Positions 54,067 through 64,000 of a stretch of DNA of 64,000 nt are shown piece by piece. The DNA is taken from the NCBI RefSeq assembly GCF_947172395.1, contig NC_069093.1:6111561-6175560 (forward strand), in the 5' to 3' direction. The DNA is from Bicyclus anynana (lineage: Eukaryota > Arthropoda > Insecta > Lepidoptera > Nymphalidae). The stretch's first letter is position 1; every line of letters starts with the position of its first letter. A program made the translations under genes and the position numbers. The notes below the pieces were generated by a model, which was not told the origin of the DNA, did no database searches, and saw only the letters and a list, made by a program, of their open reading frames with translations.

Positions 54067-55257
54067 TGTCGTAAAAATGCGTAGAGTCATTAATAAAAAT
54101 ATGGACAGAACCACTGACCTAACCTTGGTCATCGGCTCTGCCAATTACAATAGGTATGCTATGCTTAACCACACTAATCGCTTACACAATACTACTCTTA
54201 ATTTTACTATTTTACCCTGGTAGTTGTGGTAGAGGAAGTACATCGAGCAAGTCCCAGGACTTGTGACCATTGGGTGTGGTTTAAAGGCGCCTTTTAATAC
54301 TAGTAAACACTCACCAACCCTGCCCGACATGCTCTCCATGCCCACAGTAAACAATTTAAGATCAATAATTACTTCATCACGAAACATTTTCGAACAAAAT
54401 CACTAACGCGACAAGCAGCATGACACCTCAAGCTGCTCAACAAAGAATTGAACCAATTTATAGCCCAAGTCACTAATCACTTTCCTTTTCTCATTAACAC
54501 TACTTAACACTTCACTATTTCACTATACTTAACAAGTAGAAGACGATTATTCCATCTTAAAAACGCAATTAGAACTGAATTACTAAATCAGCAGACTACG
54601 GAGACAGACGGAGGCAGGATGCCTCACTAGAGTGAATACACAGTGACGGTACACGCGTACGCGCCAATAACACTACTTAACACTTCACTATTTCACTATA
54701 CTTAACAAGTAGAAGACGATTATTCCATCTTAAAAACGCGATTAGAACTGAATTACTAAATCAGCAGACTACGGAGACAGACGGAGGCAGGATGCCTCAC
54801 TAGAGTGAATACACAGTGACGGTACACGCGTACGCGCCATTTGGGACGCGATGCCATTGGATGAGAGTTACGTGATCATTTCCTATTGGTCGATCGCCGC
54901 CACGTTCGTTATGGTGGTAACGTTTTACAATCTTAATTACTTCAAGAGTAAATAATCAAAACCTAATTACATGAAAACTTGATTCTAAATTTATTAAATT
55001 AATTAACGTAGATTTTGCTGACCATAACGACAGCAAAATCTCAACACAGAACTAAAGAGTTTCTTTTCTACTGCGGTCACCTGTCATCATTACTTGAGAG
55101 ACTAATTATTGACTAAATCAAAACGGAACAGTATTTTGATTGCAAAATGTTTAGATTACTAGATAATAAGTCGATTTGAAACAACTAAAGAGTAAACATG
55201 ATAATTATTAGGTTTGAGGTTATAGATCCTTCAGTGAGCCAAGCTTCCCCGGCGACA
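54067..55257. repeat. Right LTR, 1,191 bp
   Basis: Nearly identical to the left LTR. I found four differences by eye: three in the first 15 bases and T/A in GACCATTACG versus GACCATAACG. The 173-bp duplication is present here too, starting at 54496. Confidence 0.9.
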
Positions 55258-55261
55258 TATA
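55258..55261. other. Target site duplication TATA, right
   Basis: Matches 50869-50872. Confidence 0.65.
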
Positions 55262-55283
55262 CAAAATACAAGATACCTACTAA

Positions 55284-55416
55284 AGTGTTTTTCAGATAGC
55301 ATGGGAACGGTAACAGTTCGTTTCACTGTTGAAGTTTGCCGCGATTTACGATAATAGTACGGTTTATGGACGTCATAGGGCACCTGTCACCGTATCCATG
55401 CTACCTGAAAAACACT
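55284..55416. mobile_element. Fold-back MITE, 133 bp
   Basis: AGTGTTTTTCAGATAGCATG pairs with CATGCTACCTGAAAAACACT. The inner GGAACGGTAACAG also pairs. It lies 27 bp from the LTR element. Confidence 0.8.
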
Positions 55417-55799
55417 ACACACGGACGTATCAAAAAAGTCTACCTTCCTACCAGCAAAAGGGTTCCACCAAGCTATTTAGCACTCCGAAACATTGCTGCG
55501 TTTAAACTAATTACTCGTAGTGTCAGCGTAGTATCAGTTTAAATTGTATTGTTACATATTACGAAGTAAAATCACAGTCAAGCGTAACTTGTCTTTAAAG
55601 AAAATTATTAGGTAACAGTACTTCCTGGATTGCGGTCCTTTTTTATGAACTCTCTTATAAATGAACTATATAATGCTCAGGGTAGGTGAAATATTTAGGA
55701 GGGTAAAAATTACCTTTTTAAGATCTATTTTCATACCTACCTATTTTATAAAAAAAATACAAAATGAAAATCGATCAAAATATTTTTTTTTTTTACTAT

Positions 55800-56270
55800 A
55801 TATAGGCGAACTCTTGGCTGCAATCATGATTGACAGTAAGCGATGTTGCAGGTTATAATATGGTGAAACGCGCTTACCTAAAAGATGCCTATGGGAAAAC
55901 GCAGGCTGAAAGGGCATTCCATAACTTCGCAGTGTGGATCAGCAACGTAAAGCCGAAACGCACGCGTGGAAGGGACATCAACTACGTATGGATGCAGACG
56001 CGACAATGCCTGGCAGTTGTATGGTAAAAAAGGTGAAGAAGGAAGTAGGGCGATAAGTTCCTAGACGCACTCTCCGAAAAAGAACATTAACACTTACAAA
56101 ACCCTTGTACCGTTGCTTTTTACCCGACTACAAGAAGGGTTGTATTTTTCGCGCGTACCTATCTTGTATGTATGTATGTACGTAATATTCTTTATTACCT
56201 CATATTTTTCAAACCACTGTACGGATTTACGTAATTAAGATATCATTAGATATCTTCAACAAAATCTCTC
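55800..56270 (+). other. Unassigned, with a decayed repeat at its end
   Basis: A 65-codon ORF (55830-56027) contains RTRGRDINYVWMQTRQCL, not recognised. From about 56110, TTTTTACCCGACTACAAGAA and GTATGTATGTATGTACG are repeat-like. Confidence 0.25.
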
Positions 56271-56344
56271 TATAACTTGCTTAAAGACTTTGTCCTCTCT
56301 AGAAGTGCAGCTGGTTCTATATTAGAATGAATATCGAAAGCTGC

Positions 56345-56560
56345 TCTCATAGGATCTTACCAAATTTGGCTAGGCAGGGAGAACAACACGAGCAGAGAAC
56401 GGGGAGTGTTGATCGATTGTCAAGGAATTCTTTAACCCTACATCCTGTAGTCACAAGTTCAAGACTCTACTCGGAGTTTTTCTCTCTACCACGCGATGGA
56501 CCCGGCACCCGCACGGTGAATTCATGGAATGCTAAGATATTCGGCTCCTCTCTTTAAAAA
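56345..56560 (+). repeat. Dispersed LTR-like repeat, copy 2
   Basis: Pairs with 262-490: AATTTGGCTAGGCAGGGAGA, AGTGTTGATCGATTGTCAAG, TACCACGCGATGGACCCGGC. It lacks the inverted CTCGGAG insert of copy 1. Confidence 0.5.
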
Positions 56561-57525
56561 ACCAAGAGTTCTTAGATAGGTGAATTTAAAAAAAAAACCA
56601 ACACGGCGACTGTGAGACGCTATAACTTTGAGGTGGGGAATATTGCGCTATGGGTATCAAATTCAAGGGCTCATCAAGAGGAATTCAAAATGGTATATAT
56701 TAAAAAACGTACAATTACAAAAATTTGCGTGCGAGGTGCGAGCAGATTAGGCAATCGGGTTTTCTGATTTTTTATATCAACAACAGCAAGGGTATATCCG
56801 ACCCGATGTCCCGGTTAATTGGGACCATTAGTCACGCCGGGCCGCATGACCACTTCGCCTGTTATCGCGATATGATTTGTTATACTACTGAAATATATGG
56901 CCACCCTTATAAATTACGATAAATGTTATTTAAAGTGAAAATGGCCAGTCTGGGCCGTTTTACGTCTTGTTACGAGGGCCTACGACTTCCATCTAACAAA
57001 CTATAAATATATTAAACTATCTATATGTTATTATAAACATTGTCTGTTATTTGCTGATAATAATTCTTCAATGTCATGATTACAGTTTTTCGTTTATAAG
57101 ATACTGATTTGACTAAACCTAAAGATTCTATCTTTAGCTTTATTATTTATTATTTAAACTCAGATTAAACTATTTACATTTTATAATTAATTTAAATATT
57201 ATAATGATATTAATTTCATAATGTTAGACTAAGTCGTAAAACTGTATATTTAAAAAGTAGTTGTAAGATACAGAAACCATTTTGAATTGTAAAACTGTTT
57301 GAGTCATAGTTGGTAATTATTTTTGTCGTCTGGTAGCCAGTCGAGCGCGATCTTTGTTGGTGATAATACACTTTGTTGGAACTATACGAAGATTTTCATT
57401 GCTGAATACACATTCCTGACGTCACGCTGCCCGTCTCAGTAATATTCTAGCAACTAAAATCTTTTCTATTTTATTACGTCTACGAGTACCTACTTTATAA
57501 ACACACCCAATAAAGCTAAGCTAAG
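56561..57525. other. No recognised feature
   Basis: Moderate-GC stretch at 56720-57000, then AT-rich. No ORF with a family motif. Confidence 0.3.
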
Positions 57526-57529
57526 TAAG

Positions 57530-57768
57530 AATTCCAGCACCTTGGGACCCCAACGTCCATCGGCTCTTCGAACTTTGTGCCCCGCCCATTGCCACTTCAT
57601 CTCCGCGGCTCGTTGAGCTATGTCAGTGACTTTGCGGATCTCCACATTTCTGATTGGATCACTCAGAAATACTCCAAGCATAGCTCTTTCCATCGCCCGC
57701 TGTGTGACTCTGAGCCTTCTTATGAGGCCCATAGTTAGCGACCAAGTCTCGGAACCATAGACCATGAC
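57530..57768 (-). mobile_element. RTE fragment, left arm of an inverted pair
   Basis: The minus strand encodes MVYGSETWSLTMGLIRRLRV then TQRAMERAMLGVFLSDPIRN. It is the inverse of the fragment that follows. Confidence 0.85.
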
Positions 57769-57771
57769 ATA

Positions 57772-58128
57772 TGATCGAGACTTGGTCTCATAAGAAGGCC
57801 CAGAGTCACGCTGGAGATGGAACGAGCTATGCTTGGAGTAATCAGAAATAAGGAGATCCGCAAAAGAACCAAAGTCGAAGACATAGCTCATTAAGTCGTG
57901 GAGCTGAAATGGCAAAGGGTGGAGCACACAGTTCGAAGATCCGATGGCCATGGGGATCCCAAGCTGCTGGAATAGCGACCCCGCACTAAAAAACGCAGTG
58001 TTGGTCAAACCCACCAGGTGGACTGACGACATCAAGCGTGGCGCAAGGATTCGCTGGATCCAGGCAGCTCAAGATCGTGATGTTTGTAAGTCCCTACAAA
58101 AGACCTACGTCCTGCACGTCTATCGGAT
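57772..58128 (+). mobile_element. RTE fragment, right arm of an inverted pair
   Basis: ATCGAGACTTGGTCTCATAA starts the plus-strand copy, which runs to RWTDDIKRGARIRWIQAAQD near the 3' end. Frameshifts are present. Confidence 0.85.
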
Positions 58129-58129
58129 A

Positions 58130-58810
58130 TAATACTCGTAAGTACATATTGAAGTGAAGTAGTAAGTGAAGTGTTGCTGTTATAGGTACCTAATGGATTT
58201 CTACTTAGCATCAAGTGCCATCTGTTTGGTCTGTTATATTACTACGAGTAAGTACAATAAAATTTGTATCTCGGCATACTCGTGCGTAAACTAATTTGCA
58301 CTGAAAATTTCTTGATAGAAACAAAAGCTTAGTAGTTTCATAAATTGACCAAAGATTCGAAATCCGGACCCCGTAATCAATGGACTAACGAAGGAAACAG
58401 AATATAGGAAACGCAAGGTGTTACATAATTGGCTGCCAATTATCGCGAGTACTACCTATAGGATTAATTAATAAAACTAAAAAGTAATCAAGTCAATATC
58501 TTTTTATTTTACAAAAAGACCAGTTTAAACATCCGTTTAACATATTACCATCCTCTGAAAACAAATACAACCCTCGTCTCTAAAATAGACATCACAGATA
58601 AAAATATATAGACACAAAATACTTTTGCCACTAAAATCGAGACAAATAATCCGTCGGATTTTTTTTTACAAATCTGTTTTATTCTCGCATATTATTCACA
58701 AATATCGCCACTTGAATGCGCCCCAATAGGTGAGCGCTGCCACTGGTTCTTACAGAGTAGCATACAAACTTTATTAACAAGACAATAAATAATATATAAT
58801 AGTTTTTAAA
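58130..58810. other. No recognised feature
   Basis: AT-rich with no repeat identified. Confidence 0.35.
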
Positions 58811-59050
58811 AAATACTGATTTTCGTATTCCTGGCAGCAAACCCTTTCATTTGATAACCATATCATGGGGGTGGATTTCAAACAGCCAGTCCGCCATCTT
58901 GGGAAGGCCGACATATTGAAATGACGTTCCTTAACTAGTCATGTATTGTCATCAGAACTCAGAGCGTATGCAAAATTTCATCCTAATCGAAGATCGGGAA
59001 GTGGGTCAAATTAAGATTCCAAGATTTTCTTACATACATATAGTTAGATA
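58811..59050 (+). repeat. Probable dispersed repeat
   Basis: CCCTTTCATTTGATAACCAT, AACAGCCAGTCCGCCATCTT and CAAAATTTCATCCTAATCGA are phrases I associate with a common lepidopteran repeat. Only one copy is in this window, so this rests on memory. Confidence 0.3.
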
Positions 59051-59570
59051 CAAGTGAAGCTAATGTTAGCGTGCTACAAAACGGTGTATTATAGTTCTAA
59101 CTTATTTACAAAGACCAGTAACAAACACAAAGTTCAGTACAAACGACACCATGCCTCGAGAAGTGAACGCCGGACCTTATGCAGTCATAAAAATATAGAA
59201 ACCATAGCTATAACCATATTTAGATATGTGTTCACTGCTTACTGCTGCTCACTGTAAACGAATCTACATATATATTTATTCCTAAACCCAATTATAGTTT
59301 CAGTGTTCAGTCGCCGACTAATACTTGGCTATGTAAGATCTTAAATACATTTCTCTTTACACATCGACACACTCCAAATGGTATGTATGGTAAATGAAAC
59401 GCAATATAATTCAAATAATTAGAAGTCACAAAGAAATCAGTAACGGGTATTTTCTCATAAATTTAAGAGTGTACCTGTGTATACCTATTACCTGCGCTTT
59501 TATAGGCTTGGGCATGCTAGGACATTTATCTTGTTAGTAAGTTGTACTATGACTACTAGCAGTTCTTCTG

Positions 59571-59690
59571 TAACGATGTTTTTATAAATCAACGTTATGA
59601 GACTCGAATTTGTTTCTATCTCTGTCTATAATACCGTATTAGATAGAGATGAAAGCGACTCACAATGTCGACTTTTAAAAACATCGTTTA
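59571..59690. mobile_element. Fold-back MITE, copy 2 of 3
   Basis: AACGATGTTTTTATAAATC and the complementary TTTTAAAAACATCGTTTA, with inner CTATCTCTGTCTATAATACC / GTATTAGATAGAGATG. Confidence 0.75.
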
Positions 59691-60701
59691 TATTGAAACA
59701 TCTCCATTCAAAAGATTTGATTTCCGACGAATTACTCGTACATACGATTATATTTCTTAGGTTTAGAGACACTAACAGCATCGCAAAAGATGTATATAAC
59801 ACGTATAATAGGTATTTAATAATTAATTAATAGTACATTACTTAATAAAATGTTACGTTTTATTTTACAGGAACTCAAAATCTTAATTTCCAAGATATTT
59901 GATGCTGTTCGCATCTCTATAAATGCTTAAAACTCTTAAATTTATTTGCCAAACAGCTTATTTGTTCAGCTCTTAAAAGATACATCTTAACGTAAATTAT
60001 TGTTTAAAATTTATAATAGAACGTAATGACTAAAAGTAACCTGTAATCTAATTTTATAATTTAAATATACGTTTACTTCTGAAATGAATAATTAACTGTT
60101 TGGTAACAAAACATGATTTATTATGCATAAATATTAGAATTACACCAAATATGTACTTAAAAACAGTAGATTATAAAAAAACATAACCTCAAAATTTAGA
60201 ATTCTTTTTTGGTATGCTTTGATTCACCAACAATATCATTTTATAATGTATTCTTAAATGAGTTACGTATGTAACCTCGATACACAAATGAGCGCTTTAT
60301 TTTTAATCTGTAAATATACTTTTTAAAGTAAAAGATTTCCCTTTTCATGATCCATCATTTTCAACTGGTCGGAAAATACATCTGAGATTCAAACAGCTTA
60401 CATTTAAAAAGTAAATGAACACTTCATTTTAAATTTATTTACATCAATACACTTTATTGTACTGTATAAAGCTAAAATGATAAAACTATCAGGTTTTACT
60501 GATGAGACTTTATTCTCATCGAAAGAGAAAAAATATAGAAACAAAAATTATTTTTCTCCCGATAGAATTTCGATCACAGCTACAAATCTCATGTTGAAAG
60601 ACTTTTACATAGAATGTAATGTGATAATGAACAAGTGTGTTCGCCAACACACTTATTCCCTCACTCTCATCTCAAGTCCGAAACAGCAACACACTATTTT
60701 G
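59691..60701. other. No recognised gene
   Basis: Very AT-rich. The 75-codon ORF at 60477-60704 has no motif. CACTTTATTGTACTG-type words look like 3' UTR or repeat tails. Confidence 0.3.
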
Positions 60702-60830
60702 TAGCAATGTTTTTTATAACTCGAAAGTGTGAGTTTCGAATTCGTCTTTCTCCCTCTACCTAGTATTGTGCTAGACAGGGACAGGGATAAATTCGAGACT
60801 CAAACTGTCGAGTTTTAAAAATAGTATTAC
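60702..60830. mobile_element. Fold-back MITE, copy 3 of 3
   Basis: CAATGTTTTTTATAACTCGA, GTGAGTTTCGAATTCGTCTT and the complementary GGATAAATTCGAGACTCAAA, CGAGTTTTAAAAATAGTATT. Confidence 0.75.
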
Positions 60831-60910
60831 ATATTAACGCTACAGGAAATGAGAACAAAGCCATCAATGATTAGTATTCATGACAATTATACAAGGCTTA
60901 TATTTATATA

Positions 60911-60949
60911 TTTCATCAATTATACATGCACAATTTATAATTGATGAAA
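60911..60949. repeat. 14-bp perfect inverted repeat
   Basis: TTTCATCAATTATA and TATAATTGATGAAA around an 11-base loop. Confidence 0.75.
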
Positions 60950-61736
60950 ATTATTGCAGATAATAAAATTAACAAAATATACAAATTTATAACTGACACC
61001 CAAAAATTAAATAATGACTTACTCCTAACACTTAAGTTTTAATAAGAATTATATATATTATCCTCATTATAGATGCAATTTATTGTACTTGTGAATACGA
61101 CACTTTACCTACATTTTAAAATTCAGATTTGCACTAATCTGAAGTTGTAATCATATTAAAAAATAACAATAATCAACTTCAAACGTCTTTTCTAAGAACC
61201 CCTCAAATTTATGGGTCTGTGGCAAAGATTGCATTGGTACGTAAGTGTCAGTATTAAAAACAGTTTTAAAACAAAAATTTGAATAAAAATAAAATATTTA
61301 TAATAATACGAATTTGGTGTTTATACTTTATTTACATTGAAGAATAACAATGCATTTATATACAGTGTCTTTAAACATTGATTAGGTATATTATAGTAAC
61401 GAGTAAAACATACACTTCGCTTATTATAAAACCATAGCACAGCAATGCTATATTAGGCTTACTGTCAACCTTTACCAGCAATAGCTCAGTTTTTTTTAAT
61501 AATCTAATATTAGATGGACAAGACCATAGACAGGGAAGTAATCCATAAATAGTTAGAAAGTATCCATCGCATCTCATCAAAAAAGCAAAATTCAATGCAA
61601 AATAATAATCAAATCATAATCGTGAGTATACATTATTCTTCTTCATTCATTCTTATATTATAAATCTTCATTATTCTTGGTTTTTGATAAGTAGGTAGAC
61701 ATAGACTTTAAATTTTATAGTAAGAATTTCTTTTTT
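60950..61736. other. No recognised feature
   Basis: AT-rich. A 74-codon minus ORF at 61371-61595 has no motif. Confidence 0.3.
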
Positions 61737-62042
61737 TTAAGCTAAGATGGCCGCTGTGGTTATTTTTACTATTGGTTGTGACAGATTAATGATACAGTAG
61801 TTATCTCCTTCTTCGTTCCTGGGCCTTTTCCGCACTTGAACATATTCTTGGTATCTAATAGTCGAAACTAATTTGTGAACCCGTCGTCCCCCATCATCAA
61901 CTAATCGACTAATTTCATTCAAGTAGAGTTTAGATGCCACTAAAGGAGATCGTTTACGCTCCATACATTTTTGGGCTCTATTTGAATGTGCCGGCCAACA
62001 AAAAAAATTACACGAATCGTTAGAATTAGCCATTTGGAGCAA
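61737..62042 (-). other. Unrecognised 101-codon ORF
   Basis: Translation includes CWPAHSNRAQKCMERKRSPL, YLNEISRLVDDGGRRVHKLV and QVRKRPRNEEGDNYCIINLS. It is charged, protein-like and ends near a T-rich flank. I recognise no domain. It may be a decayed transposon ORF or an exon of an unknown gene. Confidence 0.2.
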
Positions 62043-62215
62043 TAGCTAATATGACATAAAAGTTGTCGGGTGGCTCTGAACCAAGTTATACAGGTTCGAC
62101 GATTCATTATTTCCATAAATTTTGTCAATTTTCAAAAATTCCATTTGCAGCAATAGTTAATATGGCACAAATATTGTAGGATTGGTCTGAACCAAGTTAT
62201 TAAGGTTCGATGACT
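62036..62215. repeat. Direct repeat, ~116-bp period
   Basis: GCAATAGCTAATATGACATA ... TCTGAACCAAGTTATACAGG is followed by GCAATAGTTAATATGGCACA ... TCTGAACCAAGTTATTAAGG. It overlaps the start of the ORF at 61737-62042. Confidence 0.75.
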
Positions 62216-63127
62216 CCTCACTTCTATACCTACATTTTATTGAGTTTCTCAAGTGCTCACCAACATAATAAATGATAAAACATAAACTTAAACGCGTCTG
62301 CTGTATTAATTGAATCAAATTTACCTACAAGAAATAGATTCGGCCATCTTAGAATTTGAAATGTAATAAAAGATAAACCAATTCGATTTTTTTATGAAAA
62401 TATACTGAACTTAGTAATTTACTGTAATTTTGTTTTATACCATAATATTATTTCCAAAAAGTCGACACAAGTCGCAAGAACGGGTTAGCTAGATTTCACT
62501 TTCTCAAAGTACGAAATTTATTATGATTAAAGTAATTATATTTATACTGTTTTATATTTATAACTTATGGCGTGTTTATTCTCGTATAAAACGCGTCTTA
62601 ACAATTCTAAAGTTTTAATTATTATTATTATCTGGGCTTATTTTCATTTTTGGCCGTAAGTTTTATCTAATACTTTTAACAATTTATTAATCTTAAACGA
62701 ATTAGTATAAAACGAGATTTAATAAAAATGAATGTGTTACTAGATTATTTCGGTTCAATAATAAAATTTCAAATTGCTTTTAAATAAGTACCTAAATTAG
62801 ATTTCTGACGTAAGCAAAATGTCGCTTAGCAGATACATTTTCACTTCATTTAGGCTAAAAAAGCTCACCAGAACTCAAGGGCACATAGGGCTCGCGCCTT
62901 GTGTCTCCAGTTTCATGGGAGACTCCGGAATGCCTAATGACACCTTCGGAACTCTCCATTATTTTTCTTTATTTCATTCTAAAATCGCCGTTTAGTCACA
63001 GATTGTGTTTTCACTTACTGTATCCAGATAGCGTAAAAGTAAACAAGAATTTACATGGAATTGAAACAGCGCCATCTAGGAATGACGATAGAAAACACAA
63101 TTCGTAAGTATGTGTACGCTGTTTTAA
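62216..63127. other. Mostly unassigned
   Basis: At about 63055-63085 the words GAATTGAAACAGCGCCATCT match the core of the 16033 MITE family. The rest shows nothing recognised. Confidence 0.3.
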
Positions 63128-63317
63128 TCACACTAATATTATAAAGGCGAAAGTTTGTGTGTAAGTGTATATGTTTGTTTCTTTGCGCTGCGGCTACTGA
63201 AGCGATTTAGCTGAAATTTGAAATGTAAATGGATTTTACTCTGGATAAACATATAGGCTACTTTTCAGCCCGGAAAATCCATGGTTCCCGCGGGATTTGT
63301 GAAAAACTGAATTCAAG
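63128..63317 (+). mobile_element. Helitron, 3' truncated
   Basis: TCACACTAATATTATAAAGG, body GAAGCGATTTAGCTGAAATT, stopping after GTGAAAAACTGAATTCA before the CTAG end. Confidence 0.7.
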
Positions 63318-64000
63318 TGTAATTTATGAGTTCAAATTTACTTTTACGCGATCGAATAGGTAACCACTCACTGTCGACGCTTATTGAAAAGTTAGTTTTA
63401 GCGTTTTATGTCCTGTGGAAGTGGAACAAATAATATAATATCTATGACCCGTATTAACTTTGACTATTTGTTTTTACTTGTATAATCATTGTGATGTTCG
63501 TTTTTATGGTAAATATATTCCATAATAATTTTATGGTAATTATAATTATGGTAATATGGAATTAAGTCTATTGATACGGGCTTAATGCCCGATCAACAAA
63601 TTCCGCGCGGACTTTACTATGATACGTAGAACTCCTTTTTTGCATAACTACTATTAAATTATTATAATACAATATAATATATAGGTATTTTATATAATTT
63701 AATCAAGATACTGCTGCTCTTTTAGAAGACTCCGGAAATATTACTTATATTATGTTGAGTACATTAACCACCATACGAGTAAACAACACATAATTTGAAA
63801 GTGAATTACTGATACCGATTCATGCGAGTTATAATAATACTGATTATGTCAATTTATATTGAGCAATCTAAGTAATAATAATAACCGAACATCTAACTCT
63901 GAACCTTAATTATTATATTTTACAGAATATTTTATTTAATTTTATCTAAAAGTTGTGATAAACCTGGGTAACTTTGTTTCATTATAATTTTATCAGTAAA
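63318..64000. other. No recognised feature
   Basis: AT-rich to the end of the window. Some short palindromic TATGGTAATTATAATTATGG words near 63525. Confidence 0.35.

Larger units (their letters stand above)
50873..55257. mobile_element. LTR retrotransposon without recognisable gag-pol, 4,385 bp
   Basis: Two direct LTRs (50873-52062 and 54067-55257) begin TGTCGTA and end GGCGACA, so both ends carry TGTCG/CGACA. A TATA duplication flanks the whole. The 2,004-bp interior has no protease, reverse transcriptase, RNase H or integrase motif in the frames available, so it is probably non-autonomous. Orientation is uncertain. On the minus strand a TGGTATCGCTCCAGCG word lies 7 nt after the LTR, as a primer-binding site might. 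Confidence 0.85.

Overview
This is a 64 kb piece of eukaryotic, AT-rich nuclear DNA. It almost certainly comes from a moth or butterfly. The evidence is an insect-type aldo-keto reductase gene with clean GT-AG introns, plus a repeat set familiar from Lepidoptera: short Helitrons that start TCTATACTAATATTATAAA and end CTAG, two tRNA-headed SINE families, RTE and other non-LTR retrotransposon fragments, and many fold-back MITEs. No bacterial operon, CRISPR array, rRNA or phage was seen.

The only gene I can support is a seven-exon aldo-keto reductase (AKR) on the minus strand, from the ATG at 19085 to the stop at 5920. Its coding exons are 19085-19026, 17333-17244, 16430-16248, 11156-11040, 9266-9099, 7768-7571 and 6159-5920. 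They splice to a 351-residue protein with a signal peptide, the complete Asp-Tyr-Lys-His catalytic tetrad, the three AKR signatures and seven N-glycosylation sequons. Every intron is phase 0. A second possible signal-peptide first exon lies at 19982-19903. The introns are full of SINEs, Helitrons, RTE pieces, a LINE 3' end and a MITE, and several of these sit within about 25-60 nt of splice sites.

Outside the gene, 0-5.8 kb and 20-50 kb are intergenic DNA built from Helitrons, SINEs, RTE/LINE fragments, MITEs, minisatellites and unassigned AT-rich sequence. From 50873 to 55257 lies a nearly intact, young LTR element. It has two LTRs of about 1,190 bp that are almost identical, a TATA target duplication, and a 2 kb interior with no recognisable gag or pol. 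From 55 to 64 kb there are further MITEs, an inverted pair of RTE fragments, and long stretches where nothing is recognised apart from one unassigned ORF at 61737-62042.

No obviously new multi-gene system is present. The observations most worth checking are the secreted AKR with two possible first exons, the coding-less young LTR element, Helitrons flanked by duplicated host sequence, and a 45-60 bp motif shared by otherwise different LTR-like repeats. All assignments were made by reading the sequence; no database search was run.
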